From Burkholderia ambifaria AMMD (GTDB lineage: Bacteria; Pseudomonadota; Gammaproteobacteria; Burkholderiales; Burkholderiaceae), in contig NC_008391.1 of NCBI RefSeq assembly GCF_000203915.1, positions 434,001 through 498,000 on the forward strand: DNA of 64,000 nucleotides. Reading direction: 5' to 3'. A program made the translations under genes and the position numbers. The notes below the pieces were generated by a model. That model saw nothing but the letters and a program-made list of their open reading frames with translations. It was not told the origin of the DNA and did not search any database. This document shows positions 33,259-42,985 of this stretch, piece by piece (the stretch's first letter is position 1; each line of letters starts with the position of its first letter).

Positions 33259-34533
33259 ATGCGTAGACCGCAATGCTCGTTCCGCGCCTGCGCGTTGATC
33301 GCCGGCATGTGCATGGCAGGCGCATTGGCGTGGCCGGATGGTGCTGCGGCAGCATCTGGCGCGCTTCATGCGAATGTGCCGGATGCCTACGTGCGTCCCG
33401 CCGCGGACGCGGCCGATCAGGCCGACATGCTGCAACATGCGCTGGACGCGTTGCAGCCGGGCCAGCGCCTGGTATTCGCACCGGGGCGGTACGTGGTCGG
33501 CCGTTCGCTGGTCGTGCGGCAGCCGAATGTCGTGGTGTCGGGCTACGGCGCGACGCTGATCGCGACCATCGCGGACGACCAGACGGTCGAGATGCGTGGC
33601 GACGGTACGACGCTAGTAGGCTTCCGTCTTGCGGGCACCGGCACGACGCGCCTGACGACACCGGAATCGACGAAGATCGAAGTCACGGGACGCGGCGTGC
33701 AGGTGCTCGACAACGTGATCGACGGCGGCGCCGGCGCCGGCATCTTCGTGTTCGGCGGCGCGGAGGTCGCGATCGTCGGCAACGAGGTGCTGTCGACGCT
33801 GGCCGACGGCATTCACATGACGCACGGCTCGCACGACGTGCTCGTGCGCGGCAATGTCGTGCGCGGCACCGGGGACGACATGATCGCCGTGGTGAGTTAC
33901 CAGGCGGAAGGCGTGCTGACGCGCAACGTGCTGATTACCGGCAATTCACTGGAAGGCAACCCGTGGGGCCGGGGCATCACGGTGGTGGGCGGCGCGAATG
34001 TCACCATCTCGAACAACATCGTGCGCAACGTGCAGGTGAGCGCGGGGATTCTCGTCGCGCAGGAAGACAGCAACCACACTTACGGCGCGTCGGACGTGCG
34101 CATCGAGAATAACGTGATCGCGGACATCCAGACGGCGACGGGCCGCACCGATCCGCGTCCGATCACGCAGCAGGCGGCGATCGAGGTCAGCACGTGGTCG
34201 GGGTCGGTGTCGCGTGTGACCGTGATCGGCAACCGCGTGTCGAATGCGCGCTTCGACGGCATTCGCCTGTGGGGAAACGTATCGGGCGTGCGGCTCGCGG
34301 ACAACCAGCTGTCGGGAATCGGCGGCATGGCGGTGCGGGTCGGCCCCGGCAAGGATTGCGCGAGCGATGGGCCGTCGCGGCCGTCGGCGAACGCGGTGAA
34401 AGAGGCGACGTGTGCGACCGCGCGTCAGTCGACAGCGACGGGTGCCGACGCGCTCGGCGCGGATCCGTCGTCGCTGCCGCGCGTGCGCGAGACCGTGAGG
34501 CAGGCGCGCTGGTCGCAGCGAAGCATCGAATGA
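33259..34533 (+). CDS. Secreted right-handed parallel beta-helix protein
   Basis: A 424-residue protein with a signal peptide (basic start, CALIAGMCMAGALAWPDGAAAA). Residues ~60-370 are a run of short repeats of the right-handed beta-helix type (VEVTGRGVQVLDNVIDGG, VAIVGNEVLSTLADGIHM, NVLITGNSLEGN, VTVIGNRVSNARFDGIRLWGN), the fold of pectate lyases, AlgG epimerases and phage depolymerases. It could cut or epimerise the EPS in the periplasm. I see no motif that tells lyase from epimerase. AGAGGAAAGG lies 7 nt before ATG 33259. It is a single rightward gene converging on ManC. Confidence 0.85.
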   Translation: MRRPQCSFRACALIAGMCMAGALAWPDGAAAASGALHANVPDAYVRPAADAADQADMLQHALDALQPGQRLVFAPGRYVVGRSLVVRQPNVVVSGYGATLIATIADDQTVEMRGDGTTLVGFRLAGTGTTRLTTPESTKIEVTGRGVQVLDNVIDGGAGAGIFVFGGAEVAIVGNEVLSTLADGIHMTHGSHDVLVRGNVVRGTGDDMIAVVSYQAEGVLTRNVLITGNSLEGNPWGRGITVVGGANVTISNNIVRNVQVSAGILVAQEDSNHTYGASDVRIENNVIADIQTATGRTDPRPITQQAAIEVSTWSGSVSRVTVIGNRVSNARFDGIRLWGNVSGVRLADNQLSGIGGMAVRVGPGKDCASDGPSRPSANAVKEATCATARQSTATGADALGADPSSLPRVRETVRQARWSQRSIE

Positions 34534-34560
34534 CCGCGCGCCGACGCAAATCGAACGCGC

Positions 34561-36138
34561 CTATCGAACGGCGTCCCGTTCCGCCGCTTCCTCCTGCGGC
34601 TCGTCAGGCTCGCACGGTGAACGTGGCGCCGGCTGCGCGGAATCGACGACCGGCCGTCCATACCGATCGTCGAACCGCACGATATCGTCTTCGCCGAGAT
34701 AGTCGCCCGACTGCACCTCGATGATCTCGAGCGGGATCCGGCCGGGATTCTCGAGCCGATGGACCTCGCCGACGGCAATGTAGGTCGATTCGTTTTCGCT
34801 GAGCAGGAACGTGTCGCTGCCGCGCGTGACCTTCGCGGTGCCGCGCACGACGATCCAGTGCTCGGCGCGGTGATAGTGCATTTGCAGCGACAGTTGCTTG
34901 CCGGGTTCGACGACGATCCGCTTCACCTGGAACCGCTCGCCGAGATCGATCGAATCGTAGTGTCCCCACGGCCGCTGCACCTTGCGGTGCTCGCTCGCCT
35001 GGGGGCGCTGCTCGGTCTTCAGGCGCGCGACGATGTTCTTCACGCGCTGCACGTCGTGCTTGTTCGCGACCAGCACCGCATCGGGCGTTTCGATCACGAC
35101 GACGTCCTTCATCCCGACGCATGCGATCAGCCGGCCTTCCGAGCGCACGAAACTGTCCTGCGTGTCCTCGAACACGATCGGCCCGCGTGCGACGTTGCCC
35201 TGATCGTCCTTCGGCATGATTTCCCAGATCGCATCCCAGGTGCCGACGTCCGACCAGCCGGCCGAAAGCGGCACGACGATGCCTTCGATGCCGAGGTCGG
35301 GGCTCTCCGCGAGCCGCTCCATGACCGCGTAGTCGATCGAGTCGGCCGGGCACGCGTCGAAGGCCGCCGCGTCGATCCGGAAGAACGGATCCTCCGCGAT
35401 GCCCGCACGCCACGCCGCATCGCAGGCCGCATGGATGTCGGGCGCGAGCGCGCGGATCGCCTTCAACCAGATCGATGCGCGCGTGACGAAAATGCCGCTG
35501 TTCCACCAGTAGTCGCCGGAATGCAGGTAGCGCTCGGCGAGCGCGGCGTTCGGCTTTTCGACGAAGCGCCCGATCGTGTAGCCGCCTTGTCCGCCGAGTC
35601 GGCCCGCGCGCGGTTCGCCGACCTGGATGTAGCCGTAGCCGGTTTCCGCGCGGCGCGGCAGCACGCCGAGCGTGACGATCGCGCCTTCCTGCGCGTAGCG
35701 GGCCGCGCGTCCGATCGCTTCATGGAATGCGCCGACGTCGCCGATCACGTGATCGGCCGGCATGACCGCTAGGACGGGATCGTCCGCGAGCACGCTGGCG
35801 TCGAGCGCCGCGAGTGTCAGCGCGGGTGCCGTGTTGCGCGCGGCCGGCTCGAGCAGGATGCGCGCGGGCGCGGCGCGGCCGAGCACCTGGGCGGCGCTCA
35901 TGATGCGATGCTGTTCGCCGCACACCAGCAGCAGCGTGTCGCCGAGCGATGCGTTCGCGATGCCGTTCAGCCGGCGCGCGGTCGCCGACAGCGGCGATTC
36001 GTTCGACGTCAGCTCGATCAGTTGCTTCGGATACTGCTCGCGCGACAGCGGCCAGAGCCGCGTGCCCGAACCGCCCGCGAGAATGACGGGCAGGATGCGG
36101 GGCAGCTCGGGTTCGGGAACCGGGCGAAGGGTGGTCAT
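34561..36138 (-). CDS. manC: Mannose-1-phosphate guanylyltransferase / mannose-6-phosphate isomerase
   Basis: A 525-residue bifunctional enzyme. The GMP domain begins ILPVILAGGSGTRLWPLSREQYPKQ with the GxGxRxxPxxxK signature, and FVEKP is the second substrate motif. The cupin-type PMI domain (about 370-490) has QMHYHRAEHWIVVRGTA and EVHRLENPG metal-binding motifs. It makes GDP-mannose from mannose-6-phosphate via mannose-1-phosphate. Its presence says that mannose or a mannose-derived sugar is part of this EPS. It is longer than usual (~480) owing to a charged C-terminal tail. It overlaps the GNAT gene by 4 nt; GGAG lies ~8 nt before the ATG. Confidence 0.94.
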   Translation of the reverse strand: MTTLRPVPEPELPRILPVILAGGSGTRLWPLSREQYPKQLIELTSNESPLSATARRLNGIANASLGDTLLLVCGEQHRIMSAAQVLGRAAPARILLEPAARNTAPALTLAALDASVLADDPVLAVMPADHVIGDVGAFHEAIGRAARYAQEGAIVTLGVLPRRAETGYGYIQVGEPRAGRLGGQGGYTIGRFVEKPNAALAERYLHSGDYWWNSGIFVTRASIWLKAIRALAPDIHAACDAAWRAGIAEDPFFRIDAAAFDACPADSIDYAVMERLAESPDLGIEGIVVPLSAGWSDVGTWDAIWEIMPKDDQGNVARGPIVFEDTQDSFVRSEGRLIACVGMKDVVVIETPDAVLVANKHDVQRVKNIVARLKTEQRPQASEHRKVQRPWGHYDSIDLGERFQVKRIVVEPGKQLSLQMHYHRAEHWIVVRGTAKVTRGSDTFLLSENESTYIAVGEVHRLENPGRIPLEIIEVQSGDYLGEDDIVRFDDRYGRPVVDSAQPAPRSPCEPDEPQEEAAERDAVR

Positions 36139-36719
36139 CGATTGGCTCCGGTATCGGCGGGCAGCCGGTTGTGTGTGCGGCCGTCGGCGCGCGCGTCGTC
36201 GTTTCGCGGGCGCGGCGCCGGGGCGGCCCGCGACAGCAGCTTGCGCAGCGTGCCGGCGGCACGGTCGGCCGGCCGGACGAGACCGACGAACGGCGCGCCC
36301 TGTTCGAGATACGGGCCGTAGGCCTTGCGGAATCCGAAGCGTTTGTAGAAAGCCTGGCGCTGAGCGGGAACGTGCGTGCGTACCGCCACGTCGGGCCACG
36401 CGGCCTGCGCGGCCGTGAGCGCGCGCTGCATCAGCTGCTCGAGGGTGGCGTCGTCGCGACATGCCTCGCTTGTCAGCACCTTGTCGATTACGACGTCCGG
36501 ATCGACTTCGTCGCCGGGCAGCACGCGCGCGTACGCGACGACTTCGATCATGTCGCCCGTGTGCATGCGCGCGAACACGTGCAGCGCGTGCGCATCCTTG
36601 CCGTCGATGTCGAGATGCGTGTGCGCGTCCTCGACCACCAGCACCGCGTTACGCGAGCGCAGGATTGCATAGAGATCGACGGCGCTCAGATGTTCGAATT
36701 CACAACAATGCCATTCCAT
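36135..36719 (-). CDS. GNAT family acetyltransferase (ElaA-like)
   Basis: A 194-residue protein with ElaA-type features: FEHLSAVDLYAILRSRNAVLVVE at the N-terminus, then VVAYARVLPGDE, and RTHVPAQRQAFYKRFGFRKAYG near the C-terminus of the GNAT core. Residues 165-194 are an extra basic tail. It may N-acetylate a small molecule or a sugar; ElaA substrates are not known to me. GAGGA lies ~8 nt before ATG 36719. It leads a two-gene unit with manC, preceded by promoter box C. Confidence 0.85.
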   Translation of the reverse strand: MEWHCCEFEHLSAVDLYAILRSRNAVLVVEDAHTHLDIDGKDAHALHVFARMHTGDMIEVVAYARVLPGDEVDPDVVIDKVLTSEACRDDATLEQLMQRALTAAQAAWPDVAVRTHVPAQRQAFYKRFGFRKAYGPYLEQGAPFVGLVRPADRAAGTLRKLLSRAAPAPRPRNDDARADGRTHNRLPADTGANR

Positions 36720-38005
36720 GATGCGGTCCTCGTGTGAAGCCTTCAGCACGCCGTACGCACGAACGCGTTCACGCGGTACGGCGCGGCGATGCCCATGATG
36801 CGGATGCGGCGTGCGCCGGTCTGTTCGACAGCCTACTCACCCACCCGTTTGAAGCGGGCAGGAACGGGCCGCGCGGCGCGTCCGCGTGCCGCGAGCGGAG
36901 CAATGTGCGGTAGCACACACTGGCCGAGCGGAGGCTTTTCCATAATTAGCCTGTCGCGACGGGCCGCTGCTCAGCACGCAGTACGGGCCGTCGGCATCGA
37001 ACACGATTGAAGAAACCGGGGGCCGTACTTGAACATCGCGATTGCTCACGACCGGCGGGTCGCACATCGCCGCCTCGGGCGCATACGATCGACTGTCGCA
37101 TGCAGACCAACGTCTGTCGCTTCATCGATTTCCTCGCGCGGCGCAGGTCCGTCATTCGGACACCGCCGTTTCGGCGCACCGGCACGACGCGTGCATACTT
37201 GCTACTGCGCGTTGCCTGTCGCGTCGGCTCGGCGGGAGCGCCAGGGCGCGCGCCGTGCATGCCGAGCATGCTGCGTTGCGCAATGAAGCGGACGACACGG
37301 CAGGTTGCGCTGCCGCGATGCACCGTCGCTTCATTACGACGTTGTAACGACCACGCGCGGTTCGCCGGTATTCGATGTGACATTCCCGTGTCGCGCGACG
37401 CAGGCGATTACCGACGCCTGAAAAACACTGCGCGGTTCTTACACGCGATTTCATTCAGAATCGTAGGCAATGAGCAGTACCCATCTTGCAGAAAAGTGGT
37501 ATTTGCCACTGATTGACGCGAATGGTCGTAGATAATCAAATCCGAGTCGCTAAATGCGGCGGGGCTGGCGGGGCGGCGGCGTAACCGGCTGAATCGATGT
37601 TTATCGTTTGGTAACAAGCCGTCTCGATACGGGGTGTAAATTCGGGAGTAAATGAAATGAGGCAGCCATTCCGAAAGCGGGCTGGCGGCCGTCCAGTTCA
37701 GCATCGAGCGCGACTGTCGTGTACGACGCGACGCAAATGCGGACGGGATTCCCGTTTGCCGACGTGCTCCGCCTGACAGCGCGTCGCATCAAAGCCGGAA
37801 CGCCGTGGCTTCCACGGCCGCGCGTTCCCTTCGAGTTCGATGACAATGAGGCCGGATGAAATCCGGCTCGACCTCCGGGGGTTCTCGCCGTGTGCAGTTT
37901 CGATCTTCGCCAAGGCTGCGGAAACGCAGCACGGACCGGCGGCCATGCGCCGCCGCCCGCAGCGCACGCGAACGGTTCGCGGAGTGGAGAAAGTGATGGT
38001 TCGCT
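36720..38005. other. Long intergenic region upstream of the sigma-54 activator
   Basis: 1286 bp without a supported gene. It holds promoter box C at the left end, an A/T-richer part at 37440-37680, and small perfect hairpins at 37802-37818 (GCCGTGG-CTT-CCACGGC) and 37851-37867 (GCCGGAT-GAA-ATCCGGC) in what is probably the leader of the sigma-54 activator gene. The repeat AGTGG-TATTTG-CCACT sits at 37494-37509. Open frames here are short, overlapping and lack ribosome binding sites. A small RNA cannot be excluded. Confidence 0.5.
36795..36842 (-). promoter_or_regulatory. EPS promoter box C for the GNAT-manC unit
   Basis: Read leftward: GGGTGAGTAGGCTGTCGAAC (36842-36823) contains the core GTAGGCTGTCGAAC, 12 of 14 identical to boxes A and B. 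It is followed after 22 bp by CATCAT (36800-36795) as a -10 candidate. The predicted leader to ATG 36719 is about 70 nt. Confidence 0.6.
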
Positions 38006-39397
38006 ATGAATATGCCAATAACGCGCGATAAGAGCGCCGGCGCGGGGAGGACTTCCGGGCAGCGTCCTCTGATTTACTGGACGCAGTCGCCTTCCGTCAT
38101 GCTTCGCAAGGAACTCGCGCGACGCGACTGGAAAGTGACGATCGTCGCGCACGCGAGCGAGCTGCGCGACACCTCGGGCGAAATCACCTGCGGCATCCTC
38201 GACCTGAGCGGCGGCCACGCCGACGCGATCGGCAGCATCGCGTCCACCTGCGCGTCGATGCGCGATGTCGTGTGGGTCGCACTGGTCGAGACCGGTCAGA
38301 CCGCGTCGCCGAACGTGCGCGCGCTGTTGCGCGACTATTGCTTCGACTACATCACGTTGCCCGCGTCGCATCAGCGGATCGCCGACACGGTCGGCCATGC
38401 GTACGGAATGGAATGCCTGTTCGCGCGCGATCGCGAACGCCTCGAATCGCAGGAGAACGGCATCGTCGGCACCTGCAGCGCGATGCTGCGGCTGTTCGAT
38501 ACGGTGCGGCGTTTCGCGCGCACCGACGCACCGGTATTCGTGTTCGGCGAGACGGGAACCGGCAAGGAGCTGACGGCCGTCGCGATCCATCGTCATTCGG
38601 AGCGGCGCAACGGCCCGTTCGTCGCGGTCAACTGCGGCGCGATCCCGCCGCATCTATTGCAATCGGAACTGTTCGGCTACGAGCGCGGCGCGTTTACCGG
38701 CGCGAACGCGCGCAAGGCCGGCTACGTCGAAGCCGCGAACGGCGGCACGCTGCTGCTCGATGAAATCGGCGATCTGCCGCACGAGAGTCAGGCGAGCCTG
38801 CTGCGCTTCCTGCAGGAGCGCGCGATTCACCGCCTCGGCGGCAGCGATCCGGTGCCGGTCGACGTGCGGATCGTCTCGGCGACGCACGTCGACCTGCGCG
38901 AGGCGATGGAAGAAGGGCGGTTTCGCGCGGATCTGTTCCACCGCCTGTGCGTGATGCGCATCGACCAGCCGCCGCTGCGCGCGCGCGGCAAGGACATCGA
39001 ACTGCTCGCGCATCACATGCTCGAACGCTTTCGCGGCGACGCGCGCCATCGCGTGCGCGGCTTCTCGACGGATGCGATCACGGCGCTCTACAAGCACGAC
39101 TGGCCGGGCAATGTCCGCGAGCTGATCAACCGTGTGCGGCGCGCGGTCGTGATGACGGAAGGACGCCTGATTACCGCGCAGGATCTCGAGCTCGAATACT
39201 GTCTCGACGCGGCTTCGCCGTCCGTCGCCGACATCCGCAAGTCGATCGAGCGCGAAGCGATCGAAACCGCGCTGCTGCGCACGCGCGGCCGCGTCGCTGC
39301 TTCCGCGCGCGAGCTCGGCGTGTCGCGCGCGACGCTCTATCGCTGGATGGAAGCGTACGGCATCGAGCGGCCGCGCGGCACGGGGTCGTCTGACTGA
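38006..39397 (+). CDS. berB: Sigma-54-dependent transcriptional activator (BerB-like)
   Basis: A 463-residue enhancer-binding protein. Residues 1-130 resemble a degenerate receiver or FleQ-type domain without a clear phospho-acceptor. The AAA+ domain follows, with Walker A GETGTGKE (181-188), the sigma-54-contact loop GAFTGA (228-233), and GGTLLLDEIGDLP as Walker B. The C-terminus has a Fis-type helix-turn-helix (RVAASARELGVSRATLYRWM). In B. cenocepacia BerB of the bep locus binds c-di-GMP and activates sigma-54-dependent transcription of berA; gene order and family match here. The LFRS motif by which FleQ binds c-di-GMP is not seen. Start ATG 38006 or 38012; the ribosome binding site is unclear. 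Confidence 0.85.
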   Translation: MNMPITRDKSAGAGRTSGQRPLIYWTQSPSVMLRKELARRDWKVTIVAHASELRDTSGEITCGILDLSGGHADAIGSIASTCASMRDVVWVALVETGQTASPNVRALLRDYCFDYITLPASHQRIADTVGHAYGMECLFARDRERLESQENGIVGTCSAMLRLFDTVRRFARTDAPVFVFGETGTGKELTAVAIHRHSERRNGPFVAVNCGAIPPHLLQSELFGYERGAFTGANARKAGYVEAANGGTLLLDEIGDLPHESQASLLRFLQERAIHRLGGSDPVPVDVRIVSATHVDLREAMEEGRFRADLFHRLCVMRIDQPPLRARGKDIELLAHHMLERFRGDARHRVRGFSTDAITALYKHDWPGNVRELINRVRRAVVMTEGRLITAQDLELEYCLDAASPSVADIRKSIEREAIETALLRTRGRVAASARELGVSRATLYRWMEAYGIERPRGTGSSD

Positions 39398-39449
39398 CGC
39401 GCGCGGCGCGGCCGCGCAAACCGTATCGGCGACCCCCGCCCCGGCTGCG

Positions 39450-41933
39450 TCAGCCGGCCGGCGCGGCGCGCACGGTTCGCGCGGCGTTGACCGCGCGGAT
39501 ATCGACGGTCGGCGGCGCGCCGGCTGCTGATCGGTCGCCCGTGTCGTCGAGCGGCACGAGCGCGACGCGTGCCGGCGTGCCGGGTGCGAGATCGAACCAG
39601 TCGTCGCGCGGCACGAAACCCGGCGCGTCGATCTGCACGTGACGGGCGACGTGGCGCGTGTCGATGTCGACATACCATGTATCGCCGATGCGCGACACGC
39701 ATGCTTCGATGCCGGGCTCGCGGCGTGCGAACACCGCAGGATGCGTGCGGGACGGGAAGTAGAACGCCTGCGACAGCAGCGTGCCGTCGTCGGCGCGCAG
39801 CGTCGCGACGACGGTGTCGTGCTCGCACGGCCCGAAGCGATACGCGTAAGTCCAGTCGAAGAAGCGACCGAGCAATTCGGCCGAGCCGAGCCGCACCGTG
39901 TCGTGCGCGGCGATCCGGACCGGCCCACCGGCCCGCGCGACCGGTGTGCGGCCGTCGCGCAGCGCGACCAGCTCGACGGCCGCCGACAGCGGCGCCGGCC
40001 GCTCGTTGATCACGTGCACATCGAGGCCGTTCAACCCTTCGTCAACGAGCAGGACCTGCACCGGCTGAAGCACCTGGCGCAGCGCATACCACACCGATTT
40101 CGGCCGATGCGTCGCATCGATCAAGCCCCATCCGGCGCCCGGCATCACGTCCTGGAACTGCCAGACGAGGGCTCCCGCGCAGCGCGAGCCGGTGCGCCGC
40201 CATTCGGCGAAGGTGTCGCGCATCAGGTCCGCGATCGCCGCGCGCGACAGCTCGAAGTAGCGCGACGGATCCTCGCGTCGCAGGCGGTCGGGCGCCACGT
40301 CGTACAGCGTCTGCAGATAGTGATCGCGAATATCGTCGAAATCCCACGACGTGCCGGGGTCGCGCGGCACGGCCGCCTTCCAGCGCGGCTCATGAACGTC
40401 GGGCCAGCCGAGGCTCGCGAGCATTGCGTCGCACGGCACGTTCGCGAACGCGAGGCATTCGCTCGCGAAGCGCACGTCGGCGCGGCGCGAGTCGTCGAGC
40501 GGGCGCAGGTACGCGCCGACGCCGTAGTAGTGCGACACGCGCTCGCGCGGCTGGAACGGCAGTGCGCCGCCGTCCGGCGAGTCGGGGACATAAAGCACGT
40601 CGGGCCGCCGTGCCGCCGCATGGCCGGCGAGACGCTCGGCGGTCAGTTCGAGGAAGCGCTGCTTCGGCGCGAGCCCCGACATCGCGGCCTGCTGTGCGAT
40701 CTCGCTGCCGCCGCACAGCACCGCGAGCGACGGCGACGCGCGGTGGCGCGTGAGGAATTGCTCGGCTTCGCGATCGACGGCGGCGGCGAATGCGCGATCG
40801 TCGAGCGCGTAGTCGAAGTTCGCGAACATGAAGTCCTGCCAGACCAGCAGCCCGAGCCGGTCGCACCACGCATGGAATGCGTCGGCCTCGTAGGTCATCG
40901 TGCCGCCGATGCGAATCATGTTGAAGCCGGCGTCGCGCGCGTGACCGAGCAAACGGCCATAGGTCGCGTCGTCCGCGTGCAGCGCGAGCGGGTCGGCGCT
41001 GCTCCAGCATGCGCCGCGCGCGAATACGCGCACGCCATTCACGCGCAGCCCGAACCCGTTGCCGTCGTCGCCCGCGTCCGGTTCGATCGTGCGGAAACCC
41101 GTCGCACCGAGCGACCGCCGTTCGGCGCCGATGTGCAGCGCGACGTCGTAGAGCACCGGTTCGCCATGCGTGTGCGGCCACCAGCGGCGCACGTTCGGCA
41201 CCGCGACGCTCGCACGCAGCCGGTCGGCGCCGCAGCGTTCGAGCGTCGCGTGGTGCTCGCCGCACGACAGCCGGGCCGCGAACGCATCGGGCAGCGGAGC
41301 GGCGAACGCGAGTTCCGCATCGAGCCAGCCGGTGTCGCCGTCGAGGCGCGCATGCAGGTCGCACTGGACGAGAACCTGGCCGTCGGCCGGGTCGAGCACG
41401 TCGACGGGCCGCCACGGTCCGGTCGGCACGCAGCGCGGAAACCAGCCGGGCATGTGTCCGAGCAGCGACGTGCGCACGGTGCGCAGCGTCGCCGGTTCAG
41501 CCAGCCGCGTGCGCCAGCGTGCACGGCGCGATGCGCGCGCGTCGCGCAGGTGCGGCGCGAGGGCGCGGAAGCAGACGGTGAGTCGGTGTGTGCCGTCGAG
41601 CGACACGCGCACGTCGTGCGCGACGAACATGCTGTCCGAGCGCAGGATCGGCGTGTCGTCGAGCCATGCGTCGGCGAGCGTCGCGAGGCCGTGAAAGCGC
41701 AGCACGCGCGGCCCGTGTCCGCGCAGTTCGACGCGATACCAGTGATCGCGCTCGTCGAGCGATGCCACATCGTCATGCTGGCCGGCAAGCGCGAGCGCTT
41801 GCGCGACCGTGCCAGGGACGGCGGCGGCGATCCAGCCGTCGGCGGGGAGGTCGAGCGGCCCGCGCACGATGCCCGCGGCCGTTGCGAGCATCGACCACGC
41901 GGGCGCGGCGTGCGCGGCACGCGTGCGCGTCAC
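39450..41933 (-). CDS. Glycoside hydrolase family 2, beta-mannosidase-like
   Basis: An 827-residue GH2 enzyme with sugar-binding, immunoglobulin-like and TIM-barrel domains in the usual order. RVFARGACWSSADPL and GFNMIRIGGTMTYEADAF lead into LCGGSE, where Glu takes the acid/base place of the GNNE motif. RFASECLAF matches the SE nucleophile motif of beta-mannosidases. There is no signal peptide, so it acts in the cytoplasm. It would remove a terminal beta-mannose or related residue. The GTG start overlaps the DUF1839 stop (GTGA), so it is the last gene of the amino acid:carrier-protein operon; ATG 41891 is an alternative. A hairpin at 39441-39457 overlaps its stop codon. Confidence 0.82.
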   Translation of the reverse strand: MTRTRAAHAAPAWSMLATAAGIVRGPLDLPADGWIAAAVPGTVAQALALAGQHDDVASLDERDHWYRVELRGHGPRVLRFHGLATLADAWLDDTPILRSDSMFVAHDVRVSLDGTHRLTVCFRALAPHLRDARASRRARWRTRLAEPATLRTVRTSLLGHMPGWFPRCVPTGPWRPVDVLDPADGQVLVQCDLHARLDGDTGWLDAELAFAAPLPDAFAARLSCGEHHATLERCGADRLRASVAVPNVRRWWPHTHGEPVLYDVALHIGAERRSLGATGFRTIEPDAGDDGNGFGLRVNGVRVFARGACWSSADPLALHADDATYGRLLGHARDAGFNMIRIGGTMTYEADAFHAWCDRLGLLVWQDFMFANFDYALDDRAFAAAVDREAEQFLTRHRASPSLAVLCGGSEIAQQAAMSGLAPKQRFLELTAERLAGHAAARRPDVLYVPDSPDGGALPFQPRERVSHYYGVGAYLRPLDDSRRADVRFASECLAFANVPCDAMLASLGWPDVHEPRWKAAVPRDPGTSWDFDDIRDHYLQTLYDVAPDRLRREDPSRYFELSRAAIADLMRDTFAEWRRTGSRCAGALVWQFQDVMPGAGWGLIDATHRPKSVWYALRQVLQPVQVLLVDEGLNGLDVHVINERPAPLSAAVELVALRDGRTPVARAGGPVRIAAHDTVRLGSAELLGRFFDWTYAYRFGPCEHDTVVATLRADDGTLLSQAFYFPSRTHPAVFARREPGIEACVSRIGDTWYVDIDTRHVARHVQIDAPGFVPRDDWFDLAPGTPARVALVPLDDTGDRSAAGAPPTVDIRAVNAARTVRAAPAG

Positions 41934-42985
41934 CGCATCACCGGCACGGGCGCCGCGTCGACGCGAACGGGCAGCGCATGCCGCAGCGGCGGGGCGATCT
42001 GCCGCGCGCAGTCGATCAGATCGGTGTAAGCCGCTTCGATTGCGTCGAGCGTCGCGTCGCCGCGTTCTTCCTTGCCGCGCGCGCACGCTCGCGCGAGCCG
42101 GAATTCCAGCACCATCGCCTCCGATGCGATGCGGTCGCAGGCAGTGCGAATCTCCGCGAACGGCCCGACGCAGCCGCTTGCCTGCAGCCAGCGCGTGTAA
42201 TGGCCGAACAGTTCGAAGTTCGCGCCGAGTTGCCGCACCGAATTGAACGAGTACGCGTGAAAGCGTTCGAGCGGCGAATCGGCGAGCGACTTCGTATCGA
42301 TCTGCAACTGGCGCCGGAACGCCGTGATCGGATTGACCACCGGCAGGCGGCGCAAGTGCCGCTGCAGCGACGCGAGCGAGACTTCGCACAGCACGCGCTC
42401 GTCGAGCGGTGCGAAACGCCGCTTCGCGCATTCGACGTAAGGCGGCAGCGGCATCGGCGAGCTGCCGCCGACGAGGCCGTTGTAGTCGAAATCCTCGGCC
42501 ACGTAATAGCCGCTGTTGTGGAAGTAGCCGATCTGGCGGTGCATGCGGTCGATCGCGTCGATGCCGATCGTCGTTTTCGTATGCTGCGCGCGGTAGCTGC
42601 TGCCGCGCGTGTCGGGGAGGAACCACGCGTCGACCTCGACGATCATCAGGTGGCCGCGCGCGACCTGCGTCTCGATGTGCTGGTCGAGCGGTTCGTAGAT
42701 CGAATGCTCCTGCACGACGATCCCGTAGAGCCGCTCCAGTTCGTCGTGCGGAAACTTGAAGAACGTGAACTGATCGCCCTCGAAATCGAGCGCGATCGTA
42801 AACGGCAGCGCCGCGTACGGATTCAGGCCCCACCACCGGAGCACCTCGAGCCACATGTCGACGTAGCAGTTGGTCTGTTTCCAGACCATCTCCTGACTGT
42901 GCAGCGGGTGCGGCCGGTAGTGGCGTGCGCGATGGCGCACGTCCTCGAACGACGCGTCCTCGCCGTCGCGGGACACGAATTTCAT
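41930..42985 (-). CDS. DUF1839 family protein
   Basis: A 351-residue cytoplasmic protein. Notable conserved-looking stretches are QTNCYVDMWLEVLRWWGLNP, ALDFEGDQFTFFKFPHDELERLYG, DAWFLPDTRGSSYR and HTKTTIGID. It matches my memory of the DUF1839 family, which is found next to amino acid:carrier-protein ligases in Bradyrhizobium and Burkholderia. FKFPHDELERLYGI and the paired acidic residues suggest an enzyme acting on the carrier-bound amino acid, possibly the acceptor-side transferase, but this is inference. It overlaps both neighbours by 4 nt (ATGA upstream, GTGA downstream), so it is strictly co-translated. Confidence 0.8.
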   Translation of the reverse strand: MKFVSRDGEDASFEDVRHRARHYRPHPLHSQEMVWKQTNCYVDMWLEVLRWWGLNPYAALPFTIALDFEGDQFTFFKFPHDELERLYGIVVQEHSIYEPLDQHIETQVARGHLMIVEVDAWFLPDTRGSSYRAQHTKTTIGIDAIDRMHRQIGYFHNSGYYVAEDFDYNGLVGGSSPMPLPPYVECAKRRFAPLDERVLCEVSLASLQRHLRRLPVVNPITAFRRQLQIDTKSLADSPLERFHAYSFNSVRQLGANFELFGHYTRWLQASGCVGPFAEIRTACDRIASEAMVLEFRLARACARGKEERGDATLDAIEAAYTDLIDCARQIAPPLRHALPVRVDAAPVPVMR

